DNA from: Ichthyophis bannanicus
Taxonomy: Eukaryota > Chordata > Amphibia > Gymnophiona > Ichthyophiidae
Reading direction: 5' to 3'
Assembly (NCBI GenBank): GCA_033557465.1
Contig: CM066037.1
Span: 518,126,686-518,190,685 of the forward strand
Length of the DNA: 64,000 bases
The position numbers and the translations under genes are program-made. The notes under the pieces are model-generated. The model saw nothing but the letters and a program-made list of their open reading frames with translations, did no database searches and had not been told where the DNA came from. Of the stretch, positions 28,997-39,957 are shown piece after piece (position 1 is the stretch's first letter; the number at the start of each line of letters is the position of its first letter).

Positions 28997-29316
28997 TCTC
29001 CGTAGACAGCAGAGGTTTGCAGCCACACTCGCTCGCCCGCCTCCCCTAAAAAAAAACAACAAATCATCAAAAAACAAAAAAAAAAAAGAGTGGATGTCCT
29101 TCTATAGTCACTTCCCATGAATATACAGCTCTGCAGCTCTGTAATGAACTGAGAGAGAAGCGGGGGAGGGAAATGTTTGGGTGGGAAGGACACGCACATA
29201 CTCGGATGTCCAAAATACTTCTCTGAGCTAGGGGAGAGCCCAGCACACAAGTGCCATCAGGGTTGACGCCTATGGAGTGTGGCTGCATACCTCTGTTGTC
29301 TATGGAGAAACCCCTG
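28985..29316. repeat. Larger inverted repeat enclosing A-rich centre
   Basis: About 45 nt at 28987-29033 is the imperfect complement of about 29270-29316 (CCTATGGAGTGTGGCTGCA, then ACCTCTGTTGTCTATGGAG). With the hairpin above, this makes a compound foldback structure of about 370 bp, possibly a MITE. Confidence 0.6.
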
Positions 29317-29317
29317 T

Positions 29318-29381
29318 TTGTTTATTTATTTATTTATTTACATTCTCTTATATACCGCGCTATTGCCCCCCCCCCCCCCCA
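29318..29381 (-). repeat. LINE/SINE 3' tail fragment
   Basis: TTTATTTATTTA followed by ACATTCTCTTATATACCGC is the reversed tail shared with the SINE at 24776 and the LINE at 35790. It ends in a C15 run. Confidence 0.7.
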
Positions 29382-29973
29382 ATCCCTCTTCCCTAACGAA
29401 GCAGTCAAATTACACCCATGACCCTTGGCTATCTGTGGTCCAGGATTTATTGTCCATGAGTATGAAATAGAAATATTGGTTCAGCAATTTTCTCTTGTTC
29501 TCCTGTATTTGTCCTCTGCCCTTTTTGATAGTCTTTCCAGGGCTGGCGTTACAGAGGCCCAAGAATGTTTATCTCCTTCAGCTTCAGACAGGCTCGAGGC
29601 TCCCTGTAGCATGGGAGCCCAGGCCATTTGCCCTGTTGCATCTCACTAACTCCAACCCTGGGTCTTCCTTTTTCTGACATGGTGAAAAAAATAAACCATA
29701 AATATTTCCCAATACATATGGGTCTGTCTTAAACTTTAAACTAAATTTTTACATTAATCACAAATTATCCAGTGCAAGATGTAGAGCAACAGCTAAGTCA
29801 TGATTTCATCTTATCTCCCATATACTCTACTGCAGCATACTGTGCACCAGTTTAGGAAAGGAGCCAAGACTTGGACATTGATAACCAACTATACTTGCCC
29901 AAGGCTGATAGTGTCTGGAGAGCTTAAGACAACATTGCTTCCTTGACTTCCTGTTTTTGAAACACTACTTTAC
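29382..29973. other. No recognisable gene
   Basis: Only short frames without homology before the left tip of DIRS F. Confidence 0.4.
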
Positions 29974-30140
29974 TTTCCTTATTGTCCCTCCAGTCCAGTC
30001 CCGCACCTCTGGGTAGTGTACCTCTTCCAGCAGCTTGGAGGCTGAGCCTGTCATCTTTTTGATGACACTAGAGTACATATGCAGCTGGCACCGCCCACCA
30101 GCCCCAGTATGCTCAGCCTCCAAGCAGCTGGAGGAGGTTG
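29974..30140 (+). repeat. Left ITR of DIRS F with internal hairpin
   Basis: Arms 30025-30047 (CAGCTTGGAGGCTGAGC) and 30111-30134 (GCTCAGCCTCCAAGC) are complementary, with base changes relative to B and C made on both sides. Confidence 0.82.
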
Positions 30141-30736
30141 TGAGCCAGGGTGCTGTACTCGCAGAAAGGACAACTAAGGAGATAGGTTTAGTTAGAGTTT
30201 GCTTTTATTTCCCCTGTTAAGGTGCAGGTTTCTTTGTTTTTAAAGGCAGAAGTAAAAAAAAGCAAACAAACAGAAGGAACAGTGAGACAACAGGGCTGAG
30301 GGGAGAATATTCCTCCTTCCCCCTCTCCCCCCAGGACTTTGGGGGTGCCTTCCTCAGTCCGAGACTTCTGGCTGCTCCCGAACCCGTTAACGGGTAAGGA
30401 GCTGCTGCAGGGCGGCAGTTGCTTGACTGGAGTGAAAGCTGGCAGCCCCGAGTCACCCCCCTCAGCGCCAAAGCCAGGAAGGAAGGCTGAGCGTGAGGGG
30501 TAGAAAAGCCATGTGGCAAAGATGCTCCAAGGTAAGAGTGGCGGGGGGGGGGGGGAGGGGGAGGACAGCAGAAACCTCTAGCAACCGCCAGAACATGAGG
30601 AGACCGAGAGCGGCCTGCAGCCGCATGTTTTGGAGCCTGCAGCAGTGGGAAACTCTCCCAGCTGCATTTAGGCGCGATTTCTTCTTATTCAGGCCCGCAT
30701 GTGTTTAACCCCCTGCTGTTGCGGCAGGTGAAGGCC

Positions 30737-31354
30737 TGTGATCCACAGTGTCTGACATAAGCAGACAGGCCTAACTAGCTTGACCTGTAAATGAAGCCTG
30801 TGAAGAGGCCCATAGGAATTGCACATCCCCCAATAGGCTGCTATTGTAGAATTAGAATTGAATTAGTTTGAACAAGCAGAACTAAAACTTGGAAAAATAC
30901 AGAAAATATGTTTAAATGCCCCTGATAAGAAAGTACAGCTGTAAGGGATTTAATTAAAACTGCTGACAGAAAGGTTACAGAGCCCTGCTTCCCTACACGT
31001 ACTAACTAGCTAAGTGGCCTTGGAAGTAGGAAAGTAACAAGTTGGTAAACTGGCCATTGTAATTGGGACTAGAAGGGGGGTAAGCAGGTGCTGAGCCGCC
31101 CACTCCAAGTACATAATTGGATAATCATATCAGTACCGGGACCAATAGAAGGGGTACGGGAGGTTACCGGGACCAATGAAATGTTTTCCTATGTCTAGAA
31201 TGGTGAAAAAGTCTATAAAAGTTGTTGTTTTGCCAGAGAACATCGCTCAGCCATTTTGAATTTGATTCTGCTTGAGTCTTGTGCACAAATAAATGATTTG
31301 GACCTTCTGAACTGACTCCTGGTATTATTGGGTTGTTTGCGCTCTGCTGCTACA
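30737..31354 (+). repeat. Solo LTR, retroviral type
   Basis: 618 bp starting TGTGATCC and ending GCTACA. It has two CCAAT boxes (about 31140 and 31170), a TATA box CTATAAAAG (31213-31221) and a polyadenylation signal AATAAA (31288-31293), in the order and spacing of a gammaretrovirus-like LTR. No internal region is next to it, so it is probably a recombination product inside the DIRS F leader. A clear target duplication was not found, so edges may shift by a few bases. Confidence 0.65.
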
Positions 31355-32215
31355 CTGTGTTTTGGGTGCCTGGGAGAGGCAGCCACCTGAGAATAAAGCA
31401 GGACAGAGCAGCCTCTTCCTAGGGGGCCATTTGCAGTTTTTTTTTCGTTTCAGTTAATTAGATTTTATTTTAGTTCAAGTACTCTAGAGCTCTGTGCTTG
31501 AGCCTCTGGAGGTGCACTGTGCTGGAGATTCTGTTACATACCCGGGTACAGATTGAGGCTGTTACTGGGGAGTGCCCCCAGCCCTTCCCACCATGCCAGC
31601 CAGAACGCACTGTCTGGTATAGGATGGTATCAAGGGGTGTGAACCCCACTTATTCCTTAAGCATTCCTTGTGTTATACAGCTCAAAACTTGATGCAGACA
31701 TGAGGGAAAGGCCTAATCAGATAGGCCATGGTTGTTGCTGGGCAAATTTCAGAGTGCTGTGTGATCTAAAAGGCAGTTGGTTGATACTTTGTAGTTTTCT
31801 CCTGAGAAGGGTCTGATAGAAAGTCAGAGATAGGAATAAAGATGTGTTTTAAAAAGAAAAATAAATAAATAAAATGCTGCATATAGGTTTGTAGCAGCTA
31901 CAGCTCTTTGGAAAACAGGAAGTACCTGCATACAAGAAATGTATGTAATTTGAAAGAGAGTGCATAGGAAGCAAATGAAATCCTTCCATCTGTCTATGGT
32001 CAGTGAGTAACCTGACATGATCATCTCTTGTCTCTTAGCCCAGATTATGTACCTATTAAATCTGTAATATTGCTTGTAAGGGAAGCTGTACTCCCTTATA
32101 GCCATTAGTAGTATTAGAATAAAAATGTAAACTTACTTGGAGAATGTGTCAGTTTGATTGGATCAGGGCAAGGTCCATTTCATTTCTTTAAGATACAACA
32201 CTACAGTGCAATCTA
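31355..32215 (+). other. Rest of DIRS F leader
   Basis: No coding sequence recognised. Similarity to other family-1 leaders is limited to short blocks (GGGGCCATTT near 31424). An AAATAAATAAAT stretch lies near 31860. Confidence 0.4.
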
Positions 32216-33060
32216 AAAATCCTCAAGATGTGCAGTCCCCGATGTGGTGTGGTCTCAGAGGCAGTTGTCTGTCTGAATTGCACGCAGGAGGCAGTCATGG
32301 GAGCAGGACCGGCAGGAGAGTCCCTCCCGGTTGCAAGAGACCCTGGGGGCGGGGGGTGGCATGTTACCTTCAACAGATCCAGCCCCCGGTCCCTACACGA
32401 TGCCCAGACCATCCACCCCTCAAGCCCAGGGAGCGATAGGGCTCCCGAGGGAGTTCTCATCAGAGTGTCTTACTTTTGCATAAGGCATTTTGCCTACTAA
32501 GTGGCTCCTCGGCCCTGGAACACAGGGCTAAGAGGATGTCAGACGCAAAAAAAGAACGAGTCAGGAGCAGTGGCATCTAAGCGGGCTAGAGGCTTAGAGG
32601 AGTGGCAGCAATTGCTGTTGACAGGGGGGCTAGATGGGGAAGACCTTGACATGGAGCTAGATCTGCAGGAGGAGTCGGAAGAAGGAGAGAGCCAAGAACA
32701 GGAGGATCAAGCCTGAATTGTTCGGGTTTTTCTGCCGGGAGGAGCTACCAGCGCTCATCTTTATGCTTATGCTTATGTTTATGCAATTTCTCGATATACC
32801 ACCCAGGCCGAAGGCCATCAGGGTGGTTTACAATCACTACAAGCGGGTACTGATACAATTCCTTGTCCCCAAAGGTCTCACATTCTGTGTGTACCTTGAC
32901 GACCCTCAAGGCCCTGAATATGCCTGCTAACCTCCCAGCAGAGGAAGAGGCACTGTAGGATCCGCTGTTCCAGGTGGTACGGAAATCGCAGAAAGTCTTA
33001 CCAGTACATGGAGTAGTAGGACAGATGATCCAGGATGTGTGGGATCTGCCAGAAGTTGGC
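32216..33060 (+). pseudogene. DIRS F gag remnant
   Basis: Fragments in several frames are collinear with Gag of C and E. The N-terminal Cys motif region reads CGVVSEAVVCLNC, followed by the acidic LQEESEEGESQEQEDQA and the FCREELPAL segment. After an inserted LINE tail (32759-32876) come VVRKSQKVLPVHGVVGQMIQ and VGLKGV. The region after that is deleted into the RT. Confidence 0.7.
32759..32876 (-). repeat. LINE/SINE 3' tail insertion in gag
   Basis: On the minus strand it ends GGTGGTATATCGAGAAATTG and then repeats of ATAAGC/ATAAAC, a typical L2/CR1-group tail. It is truncated to about 118 bp. Confidence 0.65.
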
Positions 33061-33079
33061 CTTAAAGGGGTGCAATGAC

Positions 33080-34660
33080 GTGCCTATACCCGCTGCCGGA
33101 GCAAGAATGAGCTCTTTGCCCAAAGTGGGCGCAGCGGTGTTGGCAGCAGTAGAAGAGACCTTGACTTGTCTCCTGCAGCTGAGAGCTGTGGAACTGGTTC
33201 CGTGAGACCAGTACGTCTGCAGTCGATGCTTCATGTATTTTGCTTTGTCCAAAAGGAAGGTTCCTTTCACCCAATTCTCAACTTTGAGGGCATGAACTAC
33301 GGTCTCCAGATACCGCATTTTCACAGTAGTAATGGCGGTAGGAAACGGAGATTTTTGGTGACTCTCGATCTCACAGAGGCGTATCTGCATGTTCCCTTCC
33401 ATCCAGAACATCAGCAGTTTCTCCGCTTTGTGGTGCCAAAGGGCCATTTCCAGTTTCGAGTGTTGCCCTTCGGTCTGGCGATCACCCCCCATACCTTCAC
33501 CAAGGTCATGGTGGTGATGGCGGCAGCTCTCCACAAGGAAGGGGTTCTTGTCCACCCGTACCTAGACTATTGACTTATCCAGGCGAAGTCCAGGGACGAT
33601 AGCGAAAAGAGCAACAGTGCAGGTGGGAGAGTTCCTTCAAAGTCTCGGTTGAGGTCAACCTGGCCAAGAACCAGTTATGGCCGGCCCATGAGCTAGAGTA
33701 TTTGAGAGCGTGCTTTGATACCTGCATGGGCAGGAATTTCCTGCCGGTTCACCGGGCATAGGAGCTATGACAGTTGATATGGCAGGTCCTGAAGAGGGCA
33801 AGACCATCAGCCTGGCATTATCTGCAGGTTCTGGGGACCATGGTGGCCACTCTCGAGCTAGTCCCACGGGCAAGGGCGCATATGCAATTGCTGTAGAGGG
33901 CTCTGTTCCGTCAATAGTCCCATCATGGTCAACCCCTGTCTCAAGTACTCCCCTGCCCACGGAGCACCAGGAGAGCCCTCAGTTGGTGGCTGCATGTGGA
34001 AGGAGTCCCTGGAGTGGGTTCCTCAGATGACCAGCCTGTCAGGTTGGAAAGCCCATTGCGAATGATGCTTTGTTCAGGGTCAAGAGTCTGCAGGAGGCCC
34101 TGTGGTCAATCAACAGGCTCGAGATGCGAGCGGTGACCTTGGCGCTAGAAAGTTTCGAGCCATGGTTGCAGGGGAAGGTGGTCCAAGTCCTCTCAGACAA
34201 TATGACCATGGTGGCTTACATCAACCAGCAAGGAAGCATGGGCAGTGCAGCCCTGGAGGAGGAGGCCGAAGGTCTGTTCGGATGGGCAGCGATTCGTCTC
34301 CAGGCATTATCAGCGGCGCATGTAGCAGGAGTTGACAGCATGATGGCAAACTACCTCAGCTGAGTGCGCATGGATCCCAGAGAATGGCAGTTCGAGCAGG
34401 TGGTCCGCCGATGGGGCACACTGGTCATGGACCTAGTGGCAATGTTCGAGTTGGCCAAGGCCTGCCGGTTTTTCAGTAGAAGAAGAGAAGTCCAAGGGCC
34501 TGGATGCTCTAATTCAGCAGTGGCTCGAAGAGTCTTCTCTGTTTTTCCCTGTGGACACTCATAGGCCGATTAGTGCAGTGGCTAGAGGCGCACCAGGAAT
34601 TTGTTATTCTAGTGGCACCAGACTGGCCGAGGTGCCCGTGGTATGCTGACCTGATTCAGA
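33080..34660 (+). pseudogene. DIRS F RT/RNase H/methyltransferase remnant
   Basis: RT motifs are FVQKEGSFHPILNFEGMN, LVTLDLTEAYLHVPF, RVLPFGLAITPHTFTK and HPYLDY (the second catalytic Asp of YLDD replaced, followed by a stop). RNase H motifs are INRLEMRAVT, SDNMTMVAYINQQGS and AAHVAGVDSMMANYLS, and the methyltransferase-like end has VMDLVAMFELAKA. Long open stretches remain (33166-33573, 34070-34363), but stops and frameshifts inactivate it. Confidence 0.82.
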
Positions 34661-34865
34661 TACTGGCGGATTGACTGGTGGCTTCCGGTTTGGAAGGACC
34701 TCTTGATGCAGGAGCCGCTTCGCATGCCCCAGGTGGATCATTTTTCGCTTACAGCATGGCTCATGAAAGGGCGAGGTTGAAGAGAGGATAATCAAGCTCG
34801 GGGATAGCGACCTTGCTACAGGCCCAGAGGTGGTCTACGAACCTGTCGTGCATCTGCGTAGGACT
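34661..34865 (+). pseudogene. DIRS F recombinase start
   Basis: GPLDAGAASHAPGGSFFAYSMAHERARLKRG, then GIATLLQAQRWSTNLS, matches the N-terminal core-binding region. It is truncated by L2-like sequence. Confidence 0.7.
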
Positions 34866-35940
34866 CATCTGTTGAAAAAGATAGGTCCATGATCTTGGTT
34901 AGGAATGGGCTGAATTCCGTGCACAGCGATCTTATCCAGAATGCTGGGTAGGGGTTGTTGGGGGCTGTGGTGGTGTTGATAGATGTGGTGATGTCCTCTA
35001 TGCTTTTCGCGGAAGGAGGTGTGAATGCTGTCAACGGTGTTAGGTGGTGTGGCTTGAGGTCTGGTGTGTGGATAATGGTGGTGTTGGTTTGGCTGGATTT
35101 GGCCTGCAAGTGGTCTGCGAATTCCTCAGGGTACACTGGAACATCTAGATCAGACCACATAACTCCAGTACTAATGAGTCTACACTGGCTGCCTCTACAC
35201 GCTAGAATCCTATACAAAGCCCTCGTCCTAACATTCAAGGTGTCAAAAAATCAGCCCCCCACTCCGCTCACCAAGCTCATCCAACCTATGCCACCCAACA
35301 AACAGACGCTCATCATGTTTGAACAAACCTCAGGTGCCAAAAACACTCACGAAATGTTCAAAGACAACATCCAGTAGAGCCTTCTCACTATTTGTACCAG
35401 GAGCTTGGAATGCTCTCCCCCCAGAAATTCGTTCCATTACAAATATCATTGCGTTCAGAAAGGCTATCAAACATCATCTGTTCCTAAAATACTACCCCAA
35501 TCCCATTCCCCCCAGTCAATCTCAACATACTAGACATCATCACCAAAACCCACATGTAACACAACCCCTTCTAGAAAATGGTTAGCTCGACACTCCTCCT
35601 TTTACATACCCGCTTTACACATTACAATGCCTAACCTTGTCCCTTGTATGATCTTTAAAATTTTACTTACATAGCACTGTACATAGTTCATCCCCCTGTT
35701 CATCCAGGTTTGTATCCCGTTGATTGTAAACTCAGTGTAACCTGTTGCATTGTTGTATATTTTGTTTAAATGTAAACCGCACTGATTATAATAGCGCGGT
35801 ATATAAGAAATGCAAATAAATAAATAAATAGAAGGTTCCTTCGTCAGGGTCTTTACAATGTTGTAGAGGTCATGAGGTTTATTTAGGGATTGTCGCAGGA
35901 GTTCAGAGTGATGTTCTTTCATTTTCCTTGAGATTGCTAC
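34866..35940 (-). pseudogene. L2-like LINE remnant, minus strand, split
   Basis: Minus-strand frames encode the EN-RT linker of an L2-group LINE: KEHHSELLRQSLNKPHDLYNIVKTL (35834-35922), then on the far side of an insertion EEFADHLQAKSSQ, and TEFSPFLTKIMDLSFSTDE at the left end. The two parts are separated by a + strand LINE tail (35135-35833). No catalytic RT motifs remain. Confidence 0.65.
35135..35833 (+). pseudogene. L2-like LINE 3' end (RT C-terminus and tail)
   Basis: Frames read HITPVLMSLHWLPLHARILYKAL and then SRAFSLFVPGAWNALPPEIR, the conserved C-terminal region of L2-group RT proteins. After a stop, the 3' UTR ends TGTAAACCGCACTGAT, AATAGCGCGGTATATAAG and AAATAAATAAATAAATAG. The tail is shared with the SINE at 24776-25083. 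It is 5'-truncated and inserted into an opposite L2-like copy. Confidence 0.78.
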
Positions 35941-36455
35941 ATAAGGATGTATCTTAAGAGCCTCATCCAGGAGCTCGCTGGCTTCTCAGCAGGGCTTGCC
36001 GAGGAACCCTTGCAACAGTTCCAGACCTTGGTAGCCACTTTCCTGGACAGCTGCAAGTTTCTGTCCCAGGCTGCCTGCGATGGGTTCGAGGCTGGAGCCC
36101 AGGCAGCAGTCGCAGGCATCAGTGCTCAGCTCCAGGCCTGGCTGCAGACCTCGGACTTCAAGTAATGGTTTCAGGAAAAACTGCTGGATGTCCCCTTCAC
36201 TAGAGAGAATCTATTTGGAAAATTTATGGCCGACAAGGCAGCTGAGATTGAGGCCGAGGTGGTGACCAGGCAGAGGCTTTCAAAGAAGACCTTGGGGAAA
36301 AGGCCAACTTTCTCGAGAAAGAAGGGTCCTTTCCATTAAAGTTACCACTACCAGGTCTTTCCAAGCCAGCAGCACCAGGGACCCCAGCCCAAGGGCCAGG
36401 GACATGGACCCAGGAAGCCAAAGGCTCCCAAGCCGTAGACACCTGCTCAACCTTG
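35940..36455 (+). pseudogene. Family-2 DIRS gag, C-terminal part
   Basis: Reading YLKSLIQELAGFSAGLAEEPLQQF, then WFQEKLLDVPFTRENLFGKFM and AAEIEAEVVTRQRLSKKTLGKRP. The minus-strand copy at 55205-55611 has the collinear WVQEKLLDVPCLVENLFGKPM. An in-frame stop lies at 36163-36165. Confidence 0.65.
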
Positions 36456-38304
36456 CGGGAGCTTTTGCTTCCAGGGCGGGGCCTCCCTCCCCCTGGGAGA
36501 CCCTCACCAGTCACAGGGGGCCGCTTGGCACTCTTTGCCCACAGGTGGCCCGAGGTCACCTCTGACCATTGGGCACTTTGGGTGGTGAAGGAGGGTTACC
36601 ATGTCTGCTTCCAGCTACCACCTCTGGGGCATTTTCCAGGAAAGCCAATGTGACCTCTCCTTCACCAGGCCTTGCTCTCAGAGCTAGTAGGTCAACTAAG
36701 AGACAAGGAGGTAGAGCCTGTTAGGGCTTCTACTCAAGGTACTTTCTTGTCCCCAAGAGAACTGAGGGTCTTGGGGCCTATCCTGGACCTCTGAGACCTG
36801 AACAAGTTCCTGGTGAGGGAGAAGTTCAAAATGCTCTCCCTTGGGACACTGCTACTCTACCTCACCAGGGAGACTGGCTTTGCTCCTTGGACCTAAAGGA
36901 TGCCTATACATACATCGTGGTCCACCCATCTCACCGGCAATATCTGAGATTCATGGTAGGGGGAGGCCATTACCAATACAGGGTACTTCCCTTTGGCCTG
37001 GTCTCCTCACTAAGAGTGTTCACAAATTGTCTAGCAGTGGTACTGCCTATCTGCGCCTACAAGGGGTGTTCGTCTTCCCCTACTTGGACAACTGGCTTAT
37101 CAAGGGTAGCACAGCCACAGAGGCCCATCAGGGCACAGAACATGCCAACTTTCTCCTGCAGCACCTGGGGTTCATCAACTACCCCAAATCACATCTCTCT
37201 CTGGTGCAAGACCTAGAGTTTATCGGTGCTCAGCTGGACCCGGTGCGGGCCAGAGCCCTCCTTCCTCAGGACAGGGCAGAATGCCTCAAATAGCTAGCAG
37301 GGGAAGTCCAGCACCACACAATAGTGCCGGCTCGCCTTCTCCTCTGCCTGCTAGGAAGTATAGCCTTCATGGTTCATGTCACACCCCTAGCCTGCCTGCA
37401 CATGTGGACAGCCCAGTAGTGCCTGCGTTCTGAGTGGACCCAGGCCACAGGCCAACTCTGGGATAGAGTTAGGGTCTCCCGCCAGCTGGCAAGATCCCTC
37501 GACTAGTGGCAGAACCAGGGCCTCCTTCGGGCAGGGATGCCCTTCTAGGTGCCCCCCCCCCCCACAGTGTACCCTGACCACAGATGCCTCTTTCTAGGGC
37601 TGGGGAGCTCACTGTGGAGTTCACCGCACTTAGGGTTGCTGGTCCAGGGAGGAGTCTCTACTAAAGATCAATCTCCTGGAACTCCGGCCGGTAGCCCTCG
37701 TCCTGGGTGCGTTCTGCTCCCTCTTGCAGAACAGACCTGTGTTGGTCCAGACAGACAACCAGGTCAGAATGTTCTGTATAAACAAGCAGGGGGGCACGGG
37801 TTTGTGCTCCCTCTGCCAGGAGACTGTAGCCCTTGTCTGCTTTGCAGTGTGCAAAGGCATGTTCCTGCAAGTGGTCTACAGTACCTCCCCAGCCCAGGAC
37901 TACTACCTGGCAGATTCAGCAGAGTCCTCCACCCTCACGAGTGGCGTCTCGACCCTGCAGTGACGAATAAGCTCTTCTGCCATTGGGGCTGGTCCAAGAT
38001 GGATCTCTTCACCTCTCCCGACAACGCACAGCTGGCTCGCTTCTGCTCCAGGCAGCCGCACCCACAGAGGGTAGTGGCAGTGGCAGACGCATTCCTGATC
38101 TCATGGTCTGAAGGATTGCTGTATGCATTCCCACCGACTCCCCTAGTTGCCAAGAATCTGTTCAAAATTCAGAACGAGGGGGCATCAGTGATGCTAATTG
38201 CTCCCAGGTGGCCTAGGCATCCCTGGTTCCCACTATTGCTCTCGTTGGCAGCAACACTCCTAGTGCCCCTGGGCCGAGCCACGGACCTCCTAATACAGGA
38301 GTAG
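36456..38304 (+). pseudogene. Family-2 DIRS RT/RNase H/methyltransferase
   Basis: RT motifs are LDLKDAYTYIVVHPSHRQYLRF, YRVLPFGLVSSLRVFT and FPYLDNWLI (YLDD changed to YLDN). RNase H includes QTDNQVRMFCINKQGG, and the methyltransferase-like end has MDLFTSPDNAQLARF and LLYAFPPTPL. The frame changes at least four times. The last part (37549-38304) is open over 251 codons. Confidence 0.8.
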
Positions 38305-38369
38305 GGCTCCCTTCTGTACCCTAGCGTGGGGTCATTGACTGTAATGGTCTGGCTGCTGAGAGGGTAGCC

Positions 38370-39330
38370 TTGTCCTGCTCAGTCTACTGCAAGAGTTTGA
38401 GGAAATCCTGCTAGCCTTCAGGAAGCCCTCCACGAGGAGGACTTATGCCTTTAAATGGCGTAGGTTGCTCTATGGTGCACTGATAGGAAGGAGAACCTGT
38501 TCTCCTGCCATGTCCAGCTGGTACTCGAGTACCTAGCGCATCTGTTGCGCTCAGGGCTGAAATCTAACTCAGTCTGGGCGCATCTGAGCGCCATAGCCGC
38601 TCACCACCACCCGGTGGGTGGAAGGTCCTTATCTAGCCAGCCCCTGGTTTCCAGTTTCCTACAGGGCCTTCTGCTTTCCAAGCCCCCTGTCTGTTCTCCG
38701 GCAGCAGAATGGGACCTCAGTGTGATGCTCTCCCAGCTCACTAGGCCATCGTTCGAGCCACAGGCCACTTGCTACCTCAGATACCTATCCTGGAAGGTGG
38801 CCTTCCTGGTGGCCCTGATTTCAGCGAGCTTCAAGCTCTGATGGCGAACCCCCCCGTACAGCAGGTTCTTCAAGAAAAGGGTAGTGCTCCACACTCACCC
38901 TGAGTTCCTCCCGAAGGTGGTATCCCAGTTTCACCTCAACCAGGAGGTGGTGCTCCCCACTTTCTACCCACAGCCTCATGCTGGCAGGGAGGAGCTCATA
39001 TTCCACACACTGGGCTGTAAACGGGCCCTGTCCTCCTATCTGCAGGGGACCCAGTGCCACTGCAAGGCACCTCAGCTTTTCGTGTCCTGTGACCCCTGCA
39101 GACTGATGCTTCCTGTAACCAAGCGTATCCTATCCTCTTGGGTGGCGGACTGCATTGCCCATGCCTGTAAGAGGGCGGGCCTGTCCCTGGAGCACCGGAT
39201 CACAGCACATCATATGAGGGTGATGGCCAAGTTGGTGGCCCACCTTCATACTGTGCTGGTGACAGATTTTTGCAGAGCCGCCACTTGGTCATCCATTCAC
39301 ACGTTCGCAGCGCTCTAATGCCTGGAAAGC
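38370..39330 (+). pseudogene. Family-2 DIRS tyrosine recombinase
   Basis: Starts LQEFEEILLAFRKPSTRRTYAFKW, continues LEYLAHLL, WAHLSAIAAHHHPVGG, YLSWKVAFLVALISA (the catalytic Arg after ISA is lost in SFKL) and VLHTHPEFLPKVVSQFHLNQEVVLP. It ends RITAHHMRVMAKL (His and Arg box) and DFCRAATWSSIHTF, where the Tyr position is AAL, so the nucleophile is missing. Frameshifted and inactive. Confidence 0.78.
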
Positions 39331-39574
39331 AATCCCGTAGGGACATTGCCTTTGCTCAGGCAGTGCTGCTTAATATTCTTGAAATGTAGGCAACCTCTGC
39401 CCTCCGACCCTCGCTGTTCAGGTTACTGGAATGATAGTGTTGCTGGATGCTAGGGTCTTGCAGAGTCTCTCAGCGGGGACTCGCCTTCTGCAACTCTCAG
39501 CCACCAGACCGGTTTCCATTGGTACTGTCGTGGTTCGGTCCTCAGCAGCCTGGAGCTAGGGAGTCCCATATATG

Positions 39575-39929
39575 AAAACTGACATCCTGCTTGTTCCTGG
39601 AGAAAGCATAATTACTCACCTGTAACAGGTGTTCTCCAGGAACAGCAGGAATCAGTCCTCATAACCCTCCCTCCTCCCCTTGGAGTTGCTGTCTTTACTT
39701 TTTGTTTTTGCCTGACTGCCATCTTAGCTATGTCATCTGACTGAGCAAGATGGCACCCTTGGGCAGGAAGGGGGGCTACGCATGCATGGTAGCATTCCCA
39801 AAGGCTTTCTATGAAAGCTGGGGAAAATACTTCGCATGGGCTCCATCGATGTTGATGTCACCAATATGTGAGGACTAATTCCTGCTGTTCCTGGAGAACA
39901 CCTGTTACAGGTGAGTAACTACGCTTTTC
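39575..39929 (+). repeat. Family-2 DIRS ICR and right ITR
   Basis: 39582-39665 combines TTGTTCCTGGAGAAAGC with TACTCACCTGTAACAGGTG and CCAGGAACAGCAGGA. The latter pairs with 39875-39925 (CTGCTGTTCCTGGAGAACAC, CAGGTGAGTAAC). The right tip ends about 39929. Confidence 0.75.
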
Positions 39930-39957
39930 TGCTGATGTTCCCTTGAGTGGGGAGACA

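Larger units (their letters stand above)
29974..34865 (+). mobile_element. DIRS element F (family 1), 3'-truncated
   Basis: Left ITR at 29974 (TTTCCTTATTGTCCC), a leader broken by a solo LTR, gag remnants (32216-33060), RT/RNase H/methyltransferase (33080-34660) and the start of the recombinase (to about 34865). There an L2-like LINE piece replaces the rest. No ICR or right ITR is seen. The ITR subtype matches element D. Confidence 0.8.
35940..39929 (+). mobile_element. DIRS element, family 2, copy 1
   Basis: Contains Gag C-terminal part, RT/RNase H, methyltransferase-like end, recombinase, ICR (about 39575-39665) and right ITR (about 39868-39929). The 5' part is lost at the L2 boundary. Tips differ from family 1 (GTTCCTGGAGAA, CACCTGTTACAGGTGAGTAA) but the architecture is the same. 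Frames are damaged. Confidence 0.82.

Noticed and set aside
35943..36165. Possible small host gene (72 codons)
   Set aside because: It is collinear with family-2 DIRS Gag, as shown by the second copy at 55205-55611.
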